Shown here piece after piece: positions 1 to 12,245 of a DNA stretch of 64,000 nucleotides. Under the pieces are notes generated by a model. The model was not told where the DNA came from. It searched no databases and saw only the letters and a program-made list of their open reading frames with translations. How positions within the stretch are numbered: position 1 is the stretch's first letter; every line of letters starts with the position of its first letter. Both the position numbers and the translations under genes were made by a program. The stretch is from Anseranas semipalmata (taxonomy: Eukaryota; Chordata; Aves; Anseriformes; Anseranatidae), in contig VXAA01004026.1 in assembly GCA_013399115.1 (NCBI GenBank), positions 1 through 64,000 on the forward strand. The letters are read 5' to 3'.

Positions 1-398
1 CCAGGAAGGCAATATCCACTGCTGCCCTATCATCCACCAGTCTGGTCGTTTCATTATAGAAGCTTATCAGTTTGGTCAAGCATGATTCCCCCTTGGTGAA
101 TCTATGCTGACTGCTCCTGATGATTTTCATGTCCTTCATGTGCCTGGAAATGGTTTTCAGGTTTAGCTGTTCCATCACCTTCCTAGGGATCAGGGTGAGG
201 CTGACTGGCCTGTAGTTCACTGGGTCCTGCTTCTTGCCCTTCTTGAAGATAGGGGTGACATTTGCTTTCCTCCAGTCTTTGGGCACTTCTCCCAGTTGCT
301 GTGATTGACCAAAGATTACAGAATGGCTTTAAAATATCATCTGCGAGCTCCCTCAGCACTTGTGGGTGCATCCCATCAGGGCCCACGGATGTCCAAAT
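1..398 (-). mobile_element. CR1 LINE fragment, reverse transcriptase region
   Basis: Read on the minus strand, this begins with a coding stretch typical of the CR1 ORF2 reverse transcriptase: GPDGMHPQVLRELADDI, at about 390-340. Further CR1 RT sequence follows in broken frames to the left edge, where the element is cut by the window. It is a decayed non-LTR retrotransposon copy in intron 7 of VPS13B, antisense to the gene. No intact ORF survives and frame changes are visible. The inner boundary near 398 is where similarity ends and is good to about 20 bases. Recognition rests on the RT phrase and is confident; the subfamily is not determined. Confidence 0.85.
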
Positions 399-817
399 GG
401 TGGACAGTACAAACAGTGGGCTAAAAATGAAAAGATACATGGCTTAGGAAGAAGTACAGGGCAGGTAGGTGGTAGCATAGCTGAGATGGGTCTGCAGAAT
501 GAAGTTAAGAGTTGCAGAGCAAGAAGCTTGGGACAGATGTGAGAAGCTGGGATCATGAGCAGTATGAGCTGCTGAGCTTCTGAGAGTGGTTTTAACAGTG
601 CTGGGTGCTGCTTCTGAATGATTGCCTCGAGATTCTGAATTATGAAAGTTTTTTTTATTTCATGAAATGAAATCCATGAAGATGTGATTCCAACATATGG
701 AGCATGTTTCTCAGGTGTAAAATGGCAATAATAATGGTACCTTTCCATCCCAAAGGAATATCTCGAAACTTTCTAGTATTTGTAAAGCATACTGACCCTG
801 TCATGATCTTTACTCTC

Positions 818-849
818 AAAAAAAAAAAAAGAAAAAAAAAAAGAAAAAT
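818..849. repeat. A-rich low-complexity tract
   Basis: Two long A runs separated by single G bases. It may be the tail of an old retroposed copy, but no recognisable body lies beside it. Confidence 0.8.
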
Positions 850-3800
850 CAAGAAGTCCTCTGTGAATGTAAGTAGTTAACACTTACTAAACAGAATAAA
901 ATGTTGCATAGATCTTAGGAAACTCAGTTTTTTAATGTGCTGAAGTACTCCTTTTTGAAAACTCAGTGGTAAGAACAGTAGCATGCGGAGTTTTTAGGAT
1001 ACTAATGGAGCAAAAAGCAGATCAAGAGAACGAGTTTAATATATTGTCAACTTTGGGCTGAATTACATTTGAGTTGACTGAGAAAACCAGCTGCAAATAA
1101 TTTGCGATAGTAAGAAATTTAGGTGAGCATTACTTGTTGGAGAATGAGTTGATTCTGCAATATCATGCTAGGATAAAAATGGGAGAACTGAATTAGATTT
1201 ATTTATCCATGCTTGACTGAGGAAATACAGCTGGGCACTGTATTGAAGAGTTTGGGTAGAAGAGAGTTATCAACAGTGGAGAAAATGATCACTAGTTTGA
1301 CTGAAATTATGTCAGGATAAAAGGTTATGTGTGCCAACTTACACTTAGCTGTTATTTTTCTCATCCTTGCACTTTTTGTGTGTCTTCTCTTGAGGATTAA
1401 AGAGATGGAGATGCACATATTATCTTTGCAAAAGACTGAGATACACTATGGTGTTTCAGCTCTTCATCTTTCCATGTGCTCTGTAGGGTGAGCAGTCCGT
1501 GCAGGAAACCCAACAGTCATTTTTTCCTCCAGTCTGGCTCTATTATTGGAGTGTCTTCCTTGTCCATACACTTTGATATCCTCCCAAGGAAACTAGGTGT
1601 ACTTGAAATTCATATTTCAACATGCTATAAAGATGCAATGTAGGTAGACACCTGCAGAATGGCTTGTGGGATCAGTGCATTGTGCAGCTGTCTAACAGCC
1701 CTTGTGACAGTGAATAACTTCGTTGTAGGCATCTGTAATAATGCAACTGTAACTGGTTGCTGAGATCCCATATGCTGAGGGTGGGTATCAAGTTCATTGT
1801 ATGGAGATGGCCAGATTTCCTTAATTTGGAATACGTGTTTAGACACATAGAATTGCTTGCATTTGCCAACATCAGTTAAAGGAGCAGCAGTTAAAATGAG
1901 TAGCAAAGGAAAAAAAAGAGTAAAAATTAAATCTTCCGAAATTATAAAACGCCTAAATTGGGGAGATTAAATTTGTTTATATTAAGTATTTTAATTGTTT
2001 TAGGAACTATAGCCTTTTTTTTGTGGAGAATTAGATTTCTCTGAATGCATTTCAAAAATCTATTTTATGTTGTCTTGCCATTTTCTTTTTTTCTTGAAAA
2101 ACATTAATACTACTTTTCAAGTAGAGACCCACAAATCTAATTAAATTTTTGAAGAGCACTGGCATCAGTCACACATTGACCTTTTGTTTTTACTTACTGC
2201 ATAAAAGCTTAGATATCAGATTTCTTTTTCTGCTGCTGATTTTAAAAGTGGGTTAAAGTAGATGCAGAATGTAAGCAATTTTTTTAATGTTTCCAGTGAA
2301 TAACGTGTACTTCCAATTGATCTGTGTGAACTTGTGTGCAGGATAGGAAACAAAAATGCTTCTCAATTTGGCATTGTCAGACCTTCTTCTCTCTATTGGA
2401 TATCTGCACTTACATATCACTTTGAGCTTAGCTGTTCTATAATTTGTACTTCAACCCAAAGGTTCTTGCCCTCTTATTGTGATATTTCAAGTTATTTGAT
2501 CTCCTTTGTCATTAGAAGAGAACTATCTCCCACTTCTTGCCCTGGTTCTGGTGTTTTAGAGTTACTATCACTTGTTTTGTAGCTCACTCTTAACTAACTC
2601 TTATGCAGCTGCTCATAATTTTATTGAGGTTGAGATATTGTTTAAATGATTGCAAATTTTAATTGCAAATAATTGATTAGCAACCCCAAGTAATATCGTG
2701 GGGAGCACTGTAGAATAATTAGTGGTATTTTTCAGCACTTCAGAATCGTTGTGGCATCATTCTTTCCAAAATTGTTAAGAATATTCGAGTTAAGGTGATA
2801 CTTTCTCTCCCTCCTGCCACCTTCCCTTGTCCATTAGTTCTCCACTAATGTAGTTTCAATTTACAGTAAGATAAGACGGCTGGATGTGGAGTAGAAGCTT
2901 GGGGAAGTTTAATAGATGGAGGTACATACCTTGAAAAAGTGGGTTCTCTAGAGTTGAACCTGAAGCTTTCATATGTTGCAGTAACAGTCTATATCCAGTG
3001 GACTGTAACTCAGAAGTAAAAGGGAATTATGATTTTTTTTCCTTTGATTTATGTTAGTCTCTAACATAAAGATCTTATTCTGGATCTTATTCTGCTACCT
3101 GAATAGCCAGAGGTTTCAGGTTAAGAGGATGTTCTGGCTGCAGGAATAAGAAGAAAACTTTGGCTTACTGTTTTGCCATCCTGACTACCTGAATCACTGC
3201 AGCGGGTTGTCTTGTACAAAATAAAAGTGGTATCCCTTAAATGTATAAAAGTATTGTCCCTTGAGTGTGTGACTTTGTAATATTGTGTCCATGGTACATC
3301 TATGTTGGCATCAGATTTTCAGCTAGAAAGTGTTGGGGTAAGGTGCAGTTTGCTTTCAAAAGGAGATGCAGAATACCTTTCAGACTAGAATTTGGTACAT
3401 AGGATTTTAATTTCTGCTGGTGTTAATGCCAATTCCAGTTACATGTAAGCTCCTTTGTCCATACTGCTGTGCTAGTGTAATGCATGTGCAATAGGTCACA
3501 AGACACTTTTTTAATATGTACTGTGAAGTAAAGCTATTTAAACATGAACACTTTAAGCTATTAGCATAGTGAATATTACGACTTGTCTTGTGGGAGTCAA
3601 TTTGTTGTCTTTCTGTGGTGTAGATCCATAACGTGTATCTTCTTTTGGACAAAATTCAGTTTGGCAACACAGCCACTGTATAGCTGTGTAAACATACTGG
3701 GGCAACTTCTACAAATATCGAACTTGTTTTTTTTCTGTACATTAGTCATTTCTATGTGTTCTTTATATAATAAACATGCAAAGGAAAATCATACAGAAAA

Positions 3801-5701
3801 CGTTTGTTATTCTGAAAGCATATATGCTACTACATTTGAGATTCCCCAAGGGCAGTTCATGCTGCAGGGACAAATTTAAAGATTGTTGCATTCTCTAAGT
3901 CAGCACCAAAGCTGTTGTTACCAGAAAACTCCACTTCCTGCCAACTTCTCTTTTTCTATTTTTTTTAACGTGATTAGTTTCGTAAATATTGTATTCATAA
4001 TTAATGATAATGTCATCCTAGCTGTGAGTTTGTAGTGGCTGCTTTAGCTTATAGCAGGTAGAATATGGATGAGGAAATTAATTTTAATATCTACATTATT
4101 TAATGATACAAGAATGAACATCTACAGCTGTGTTGTTGAAATACTTATTAAGTTTAATTTATGCAGTTTCATGGTTGATTCAACCAGATGAAAATTCATG
4201 TTATTGCCAGAAGGGATGGTGATGCGTTCCCTCCCACTTCCCCCCGTGCCAGCACTTGTATTTATGTATCCACAGGCAAAGCTGGATAAGGGATTTTACC
4301 TGGCTGAAAACTAATACAGGCAGAAAAACAAATAAGTACAAAGAGAGTAATTTTCTACTCAGTTAGTTCCAGGTTTATGGTGGTTGATGCTGGTTTCCAG
4401 ACTCCTAGAGATACCTTAAGTATCTCAAACCCTTTAAAAGAAAGGATAGTGGATTTCTGAAGATCAAACTTAATTTGAACATGGAAACAGATGCAGTCAT
4501 GCAATACAGTCATTTAATTTATATAAAATTATTTCTTAACTGGAATCACTGCCCTAAACCATGAAGCAAAATTGTTCCACTGTGCTCTCAGCTACGTGTA
4601 GCTAGCAAGGGTGGAGATGGAAACTTGATGAGTGGTGTAAAGCATAGTGTTCCAACATGCTTCTGTTGTGGTGGAAGAGTTCCTGTAGTTTGTTTTCTCT
4701 TTTGATGACTGAATAATTTATTGCAAAAAATTTGATTCTCTTGCAGTATACGTTAAGACAAAGAAATTTCTTAATGTTGAGGTAAACAGTCAAAATTTAG
4801 ATTGTAACTGTATATCTGAAGAATGTTGTTAACAAAAATGCAAAAAAAAAAAAAAATCATTTTGGTTTGTTTGTGAGATGCAGCCAAAAAAAAGTTACTT
4901 CAGTGTTGTAGTGTGTGGCTGTCACTTAGAGAAGATGCAGAATAATCATCCAAAGTTCTGTTTCAGTAGTTCAGCAGAATTTCCGTAGAAGTTCTGTATC
5001 ACAACTGTTCTTGGAGTATAGCTGGCTGAGATCTGCATGAGTACTTGTTATGATGGTTTGCTTAAGGTAAATTGTTAGTCTGCTTTCCTGCAGTATCCTC
5101 CTTGACATTATTTGATACCACTGGCAAACAGAAAGGGGACAACTGATAAAATGCATCCTTACCCAAAGAATATTTGCTCCTTAAGAGTTTACATGCCTTT
5201 TAGATGTTTAGACAATCACCGTTAATGTAACGTGGATTGCTTCTAGCACATTTTACAATAAATTTCACACTGCAGTAAAAATTAGTTCTTTTGTGCTAGC
5301 TCTTGAAATTTCTTGAATTTAAGGCTTAGATATAAAGGATGCAGTGTAAGAAAGTTTCTTTTACTTTCTTTGTGCCTTGCATGAGTATCAGAGGTTCCTC
5401 TACCTTGTTCTGCTTGAAGGACCATATGAACTTGCTGGGTCATGATTATACTGTTTGCTTTGATTAGTTTAGTCATGTAATGAATGAGTAAAATGCTAGG
5501 AAGAAGAAGCTGAAGAAAGAGCACAAGGCTGAGATTTGACTATTGTGTAGTGTCAGGGCATGAAAACGTAGTATGTAGGAATATAAGCACCAGTGAGTAA
5601 TAATTTTCATCCCAGTTTTCCTGGTTTTCAGCATGGGAGGTTTTCCTGAGGGGTAGCCATTAAGAGAATGGGGTCTTTTGAACTTCCAGAACTTTGCCTT
5701 C

Positions 5702-6283
5702 TATGGTGGTTTAGCCCTGTCAGGCAGCTGAGCAGCACCCAGTTGCTCACAGGTGGGACACAGCACCCAGCCGCACCTCAGCCACTCACAGGTGGGATGG
5801 GAGGGAGAATCAGAAAGGTAGAAGTGCGAGAACCCATGGGTTGAGATAAAGGCAGTTTATGAGCTAAAGCAAAAGTCGCACGTGCAAGCAAAGCAAAACC
5901 AGGAGTTTGTTTGGTACTTCCCATCGGCAGGCAGGTGTTCAGCCACTCCCAGGAAAGCAGGGCTCATCACTCGTAATGGTTTCTTGGGAAGCGAAACGCC
6001 ATCACTCCAAACATCCGCCCGTTCTTTACCCCAGCTTTTATTGCTGAGCATGACGCTGTATGGTGTGGAATATCCCTTTGGTCAGTCTGGGTCAGCTGTC
6101 CCAGCCTCCTCGCTGGCAGGGCAGCGTGAGAAGCAAAAAAGACCTTGACTCTGTGTGAGCACTGCTCTGCAACAACTGAAGCATTGGTGTGTTATCACCA
6201 CTATTTTAATCAAAAATCCCCAAAACAGCATCATACCAGCCTCTGCAAAGAAAATTAATTATATCCCATCCAAAACCAGGACA
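5702..6283 (-). mobile_element. Solo LTR of an avian ERVL-like endogenous retrovirus
   Basis: About 582 bp with LTR structure. On the minus strand it opens TGTCCTGGTTTTGGATGGGA, the start of a common avian LTR family. It contains AGCAATAAAAGCTGGGG, the core-promoter or poly(A) region, near 6048-6032. It ends ...CCACCATA, where the usual terminal CA appears to have mutated. The 5-bp direct repeat CCTTC flanks it exactly at 5697-5701 and 6284-6288, and five-base duplications fit ERVL-class integration. No internal retroviral genes lie on either side, so it is a solo LTR left by recombination. Many CpGs remain (for example 5876-5883, 5989-6000 and 6016-6022), suggesting a fairly recent insertion. 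The family assignment is from memory of the consensus. Confidence 0.85.
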
Positions 6284-7406
6284 CCTTCTTTAGTACTGCA
6301 GGTATTCAAAGTATACTTGAGGTGTTTGGCTCGAATAATTTGTGCAACGTGGAGAAATTAAGAATGCATAGGTGGCCTATGAATTGCAGTGCTAACTCTG
6401 AGAGGCATTACAAAAAAATTGGCAAAAAGTTTTATTCTGCTAATATTGTAAAACAGAGTTATAAGATTAGTATAAATTCTGCAAGGATAGGATTTTTTTA
6501 TTATTATTTATGTTCTACTCCTTTTGGTGTAAGGATTTACACCATTTACTGTTTCTTACAAAGTTATAAAAAAAATTGTGCAAGGACCTGATGGAACTCA
6601 AGGAGAGCTCAGATTATCCAAGTATAGCACTCATTTTGACATCTCCTGTCTTTGCTACAAGCCTTGACTTTATTTTCTGTTTTTCACTTTACTCTTCATT
6701 TTATTAACTATTATTTTGTGCTGGTTTGGTTTATTCCTCCTTCTTCTCAGTATGTCTTGTGATGTTTTTGCTTTGATGCGCTTTCTGTAGGCTCTCTTAC
6801 TTGAAGGCAGGAGGTGATGCAGCATCACAGCATAAGGTAGCGTGAGAGTTCGTGTGTTCAAGGCCTGCTCAAGAAAAGCCAAACTGTGGTTCTAGGGATG
6901 TAGCTCAACTCTTCAGTTCAAAGCTCCCTGACATTTCAGTTTTACTGAATAATAATAATTATTATTATTGAATAGGACAAAGATACTACTGTGCAGCCTT
7001 AACTGTGCATTAACACAGGGTTTTTGTCATTATTTCAGTCATATGTTTGTGATTGATGTAGTAGTTAGCATAGTTAATTAAAACCACAGAGGCTCTGTGA
7101 TTCCAAAGTACACACTCCTTCATGTATTATATATTATAAAGGAATATAGATTATATTTACGCTTTGAAGTGTTTAGAGGATGTGCAGCTTGCTTGCTAGG
7201 CTGATGTGCATTTGTCTGAGGTTCAACTGTTGATTGCATAATGGTTGTAGTAATTTCAAGTTAGTGATAGAAGATGGGTGTGTCATCCTCTTTCCATCTT
7301 CTGTCTCACTTTATACAGATACAACCATTTTAGTCTGTCTGCTGTTCTGTCTTATTTTAATGGCTTCTAAAATGTTAAGACATGCTATAAAACAAACTTG
7401 TATTTC

Positions 7407-7462
7407 ACAGAATCATTTAGGTAGGAAAAGACCTCTGTGATCATCCAGTCCAACCTATTTAG
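7407..7462 (-). mobile_element. CR1 3'-end remnant
   Basis: The plus strand reads cacagaatcatttaggtagg, then a diverged form of the CR1 3' end ending gatcatccagtccaacct. This is the reverse complement of the usual CR1 terminus. The copy is short and 5' truncated. Confidence 0.75.
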
Positions 7463-8869
7463 CATCTTTTTACTGTTGTCTCTGTGTGTACACATATTGC
7501 AGCAAGAGGAACTCTAAATGATGGCTTAATAGGACTACATGGACTTAACATGGACTACTTGATATGGACTACATAGACCAAATGTTATGCATAACCCACC
7601 TACTACACCTCCAGACGTTCTCTCTTTTGGCAGACCTTCCACCATTTCTTCTGTGCTTGCCAGCAGGGTCTAGGCTAAACTACTCGAGTCATGCTTCATA
7701 TCGGTTCTTTTTCCTTCTCCTTCTGACAGTTGTGCCTCTTGGCTGTTTCCAAGACTTTGTGCACCCTTTCTGTATTTCCTATATTTCAAGATTTACATTT
7801 AGATTTAAATCTGATCTCTGACAATATTTTTTAAGGAGAGTGGTAAGGAAGCTTTCTGTGCCCTTGTGAGACACCTCCAAGAATGTGCAGAGGATTCTCA
7901 TGAGTGCTTTTCCTTATGCTTTCTCCTGTGCTGCCAGTGTCCAAATAATTTGGCTACCTGTTGATCCTCATCCTCATGTGAAGACTAAAAGCTCTAAAGC
8001 TTGGAAGACTGGGTCCCCTGAGTTTAAAATGAACAAATAGAAGTGGAATATGCCCTCTGTTCTCTGTTTAATACTATGTTCAGTGTTATTTCCCCGAGGG
8101 AACAGTACTGCATCATGTACTGCATATGGTAACTCTGAAGCAGTTAATACCTCTCTGGAGTCCCATAAGAATGATGATGAAGCCAGATAGTCTAAGCTAA
8201 TTGTGCTGTGCACAGTGTTATCCATTTGGATCGTGAATCTGTGGAGAAATCCCTGTATTGTTCTGTATGCTACCTTTATTTTTTCACAGAAAACCCACGT
8301 TTGGCTTATTGATTTATAGGTGCCATACCTGTGCTTTCTGCAGAATGCAGATAAACCTGTATCTTCCAATACTTGAAAAACTGACTTAAAGGAGGTTTCC
8401 AAGCTTAATTTTTGGAGCTGTGCTGTGCCTACATTTTCCTTGCTATGGCTTTTTCAGTTGAAGTCCTCTACTATTTCATTTTAAAATTGAAAAATACAAG
8501 ATAGTAATACATCATTGTTTAATAGGATTTAATTTGCAACTTCAGAAGGACCTTAATGGAAGAACTCTTGAAAGCTTGTGGTATAGAAGACAAATTCTGG
8601 TGTCATTGCAAATGATAAAATTATTGCAAAGACCCTTCTATTTATTTTTTTTTTTAAGAGGAAAATGTTAGTGAAGCAAGCAAGCATTTGGAAGCTTAAG
8701 TAGAAATTTTTAATTTCTAAATGTATATTCTATCATTATATACCAAATATCAGTGAATGATATATGGAATCTTGTCCTGGATAAATTTTGCATGCAATAA
8801 TTTTGAGTATAATAAATGAACTTTCAGGGATGGTTGATTTGAAATTTAACTTAGTTCTTGTATTAAAAG

Positions 8870-9138
8870 GTGCAGAAGATGAAACAGGCTCAGTGATGCA
8901 ATATCCTACACAGTATATTAGTCAAGATCCTTATCTGCATCAAGATGATGACCAGCAACAAGGATGGGTTTCTTGGGCTTGGTCTTTTGTTCCTGCTATT
9001 GTGAGTTATGATGATGAAGAGAGTGATTCTAGTGGAACTGATAATGGAACAACGCTGCGTCAGCAGAAATCTCAGGCCCTCAAGGATCCTATTATTTCAA
9101 TTGGATTTTACTGTACAAAGGCAACGGTGACTTTTAAG
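8870..9138 (+). CDS. VPS13B: VPS13B exon 8 (partial CDS)
   Basis: Internal exon of vacuolar protein sorting 13B, a bridge-like lipid transfer protein acting at Golgi and endosome membranes. The exon starts after the AG at 8868-8869 in phase 1 and reads (G)AEDETGSVMQYPTQ, then the very conserved QGWVSWAWSFVPAIV, an acidic linker (DDEESDSSGTD) and SIGFYCTKATVTFK. The donor is AAG|gtaaag. It is 269 nt long and ends in phase 0. By recalled human sequence it covers about residues 313-402, after the N-terminal chorein domain and within the long beta-strand groove that carries lipids. The divergent, indel-prone part is the acidic linker; the flanks are conserved. Frame is open beyond the donor to a stop at 9193-9195. 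The ATG at 8788 lies in intron and is not a real start. Confidence 0.95.
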
Positions 9139-11689
9139 GTAAAGATTTCTCTGCGTCATATTATGAATTCATTGGTTTGCAGAGAAAGTGCGTAAAGAAT
9201 CTATGAATGCTTATCTACTGTTTGATTGGAGATGGGGAACATTACACTGAATAACAAAAAGGAAAAAGTGGGGAGGAATGATGAAAGTTCATTTCACATC
9301 ATAGTATACTATTAGGTGGTTTTGCTATTTGAGGTAGAATTTAAGTGTAAACGGTTTAATCTTAAAGGGAAAAAGGGAAGCTACTTAGTATGCTTGGATG
9401 AATGTTTTTGAAGGGGGAAAAGCTTAAAAGGCTTTTTGTGAAAGTTTCTTGCAGTATTCTCTCCATCTAATCCTTTATAACTGTATTTCTTAATAAAAGA
9501 GCTTTAGCTTGATAGAGCTTGTGCATGAATGCTGATGGAATTCATTTTCTTTTTTTTATTTTCCTTTTGTTCTTATAATATGTGCAAATGTGAATTTAAA
9601 TTTAAAATTTATGTTGAAATGATTATTTTTCACTCTAATCAAATCTCTAAATAGTTGTTGGGCTTTTCCAATACTTTGAGTTTGCAGAAGGGAACATAGA
9701 GAGTTAGAACAAGATGCTGAAATCTACTGACAGAAATTAAAAATTAAGGTTTTGATTTAGCAAAATACTTTTAAAACATGTCAAACTATATGCAAGCCGT
9801 TCTGTGTGTATAACTAGTAGAAATTGGCTGTTGGTTTAACAATTAATTGTATATTAAATCAAGGCCAGAGTTCTGCAGAACAGGAAATAATACTACTTCC
9901 GTGAGCAGCAGAATAACTAAGGTCCATTATTATGACTTTGAGACTTTTGGATGAAGTACAATACTTTTATAACCCTTATATAATGTTTATGTACTTGATT
10001 TATACACTCAGTACCATCAGAACCTCCCTGTCCCTTTGCATGTTTGGCTTGCCATCTGTGCAAAAGACAGTGGTTTGAGTGGCTCCACGGCTACTTTCTC
10101 TTAGCTATTTTTGTTTGGTGGCATAGCGGAGCATTTAGCTGCTCAGCAACCAGCAGAAAGGATGAAACAAGTGACTTTGAGAGCTGCAGGTATTCTTAGG
10201 AATGTTAATGTTTTAAGTCTTCAGTCTCTTGGCAAATTTGGTTGCAAAATTTGAGGACGTGAAGCATCAACAAACAGTCAAGTCCTTTTGTCAATCTGCT
10301 TCACCCTTCATTTAAAAGAAAAAAGACTAAAAATAAATGATGGAGAGTATTTTCTTCTGCCTTTAATTAAATCACTAAACTACTAAAACCACCAAAAAAA
10401 AATCTCAAAATTCTCATTATCATTGTTCAGCGTGGTCTTTCTTTTGTGCTCTGTCTACAGTATTAGTTTTGTGCGCTCTTTCCACATGTGAGAAAACTTG
10501 TTAAAACAATAGGAACTTTTTTTGAACAGAATTTGCTGGATTGGGCTTTCCTAATGTTTCTTTGGCAAGCTTGTGCATTTTATATTAGGAAGTGATAAAA
10601 ACTACTTAAAATATAACATCTTAAATTCTATAAATTTTAAATGTGAAGTATGAGACTAATATGGTGACAGTTAGGAGGAAAACAGAATTCATTGTTCTAC
10701 TTGCATGCAAAGAATGTATGGAATTAATTTGTGGTTCATATTTTGGTTAAAAAATAAGGTCAAGTTTCTGCATTAGCATTCTGAACAGTTGATATCATTC
10801 CAGCTAAAAATCATGCCAAATTAAATGTTGCGTTTTCTAATAATGGTGAAAATGATTCTTGTAATGTCTGAGTTCTTTTAATCAATTAATTGCTTTTCCT
10901 CTACAATAATTGCACACAGCTGAAGGGTGATCAGTGATTTTTTTTAATCCAATTTTCATGGACATTTGGATTACAAAATTTTACTTTGAAACAACAACCA
11001 TGTGTATCAAGTCTCAAAAATAATAATGAGAGCTTGTGGATATTTTATATAAAAATTAGAATTAGAACAATTTAAGCTGCTCAACATAAAAAAAAAAAAA
11101 TGCAAAAGAGTCTTGAATATTTTGTACCTCTCTTTCTTCTCCCTTTCTCTTAGCTCCAGGTTATATGCCTGTTAAGCAGAGTGTATGTGTATTAAATTTT
11201 TATATCGAAATCATGCAAGAAATATGAATGCATGTTTCTCTGAATTGCCATGACAAGAAACAAAAATAAGTATGATTGCAATTCAGAACATTTCCTTAAT
11301 ATTGTCATGCTGTTTAATTTTTTGCTGGGAAGAATAAATAATACATTTATGGATTTTTACAGCAATTTACAGACTAATTTGATACGACGTTAATAATGTA
11401 GCTGCGTATCTGTTTCATCTTTTCACGTAGTTTCTCTTTAGATAAGCAAACTAAAAGCTCTGTAGTGGATTTAAAACTTTTTGTTATAGTATACTTCAAC
11501 TAGAAGTTGAATATGAGAAGTTCTAATATGGATAATGTGTTACAGCTGTTGAACTGCACCTGTTTCCTGCTTGTTAATAAATTTTGGCCATAGTTTAATT
11601 TGTCTTCATCAGTTCTGTATATTAATGACATTAGTGCTGTTTAATACTAATACTGACTTATATAAAGTGTTTATACTATTGTTTCGTAG
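9139..11689 (+). other. VPS13B: VPS13B intron 8
   Basis: 2551 bp, AT-rich. No repeat of recognisable family and no ORF of note. An AATAAA at 9492-9497 lies about 300 bp beyond the in-frame stop that would end an unspliced exon 8. A T-rich stretch precedes the acceptor tcgtag at 11684-11689. Confidence 0.85.
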
Positions 11690-11785
11690 CTCACTGAAAT
11701 GCAAGCTGAAAGTAGTTATTATAGCCCTCAGAAAGTAAAATCCAAAGAAGTTATATGCTGGGAACAAGAAGGAACCACAGTTGAG
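11690..11785 (+). CDS. VPS13B: VPS13B exon 9 (partial CDS)
   Basis: A 96-nt exon of 32 codons, phase 0 at both ends. It encodes LTEMQAESSYYSPQKVKSKE, then VICWEQEGTTVE, nearly identical to recalled human VPS13B residues 403-434. The acceptor is tcgtag|CTC and the donor GAG|gtaatt. It continues the lipid-groove region of exon 8 without a break: the previous exon ends ATVTFK, giving the conserved junction TFK-LTEMQ. No abnormality is seen. Because it is symmetric, skipping it would keep the reading frame. Confidence 0.95.
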
Positions 11786-12122
11786 GTAATTTTCTGTTGA
11801 CTTTTTTTTCTTTTATTCATCGTAACTTACTGCAATAAATAGTTTCTAAGACAAAATATTTTGAAATGACTTCATTACTGATTTTCATATTCTGATGTGT
11901 TAGATGTGTTTATGTGTATCTGTAGGAGGAAAGGGGTTACTTTGGTGTCTGATCACCATAGCACTAGAAATTTAGAGATTTTATAAATATCCTGTGTGAT
12001 TAACTTGCTGTTCATTAAAGCACTAAAGATATGAAAGTAAACATATTTTAGTTCACTTTTTTCATCTTTTCTATTTCTCATGGAACAGAATTCTTCAAAA
12101 TACCACATTTTTCCCCCACCAG
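11786..12122 (+). other. VPS13B: VPS13B intron 9
   Basis: The shortest intron in the window at 337 bp, with a strong pyrimidine tract (ttttcccccaccag) before exon 10. Nothing else is seen. Confidence 0.9.
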
Positions 12123-12245
12123 GTCCTTATGAAAGGTGAACTTTTCTTTGATTGCCAAATAGGTTTTGTTGGCTGCCAAGCTATGTGCCTTAAAGGAATT
12201 ATGGGAATTAAAGACTTTGAAGAGAACATGAATAGGAGTGATGAA
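12123..12245 (+). CDS. VPS13B: VPS13B exon 10 (partial CDS)
   Basis: A 123-nt exon of 41 codons, phase 0 at both ends. It reads VLMKGELFFDCQIGFVGCQA, then MCLKGIMGIKDFEENMNRSDE, matching about residues 435-475 of the human protein as recalled, with conservative changes. The acceptor is accag|GTC and the donor GAA|gtgagt. The conserved FDCQIGFVGC segment probably forms strands of the extended groove; this structural reading is inference from family knowledge. No stop or frameshift is present. Confidence 0.95.

Larger units (their letters stand above)
1..8869 (+). other. VPS13B: VPS13B intron 7 (3' part)
   Basis: Non-coding sequence upstream of the first exon in the window. It contains the CR1 fragment at the left edge, an A-rich tract (818-849), a 12-bp tandem duplication (3071-3094, gatcttattctg twice), a solo LTR (5702-6283) and a short CR1 3' end (7407-7462). 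I looked for the preceding VPS13B exon, which should encode a conserved segment just before the GAEDET start of exon 8, and did not find it, so the intron appears to extend beyond the window. The 3' splice site at 8868-8869 has a weak pyrimidine tract. Confidence 0.8.

Noticed and set aside
818..849. A-rich tract as the tail of a processed pseudogene
   Set aside because: No coding-like sequence or target duplication beside it on either side.
7974..8402. A 142-codon minus-strand ORF just upstream of exon 8
   Set aside because: No recognisable domain or family similarity, mixed composition, no splice or promoter context. A single ORF of this length is expected by chance in 64 kb.
8788..8869. 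ATG upstream of exon 8 as a start codon
   Set aside because: The segment between 8788 and 8869 has no similarity to VPS13B and is followed by an AG acceptor at the exact start of similarity, so it is intronic.
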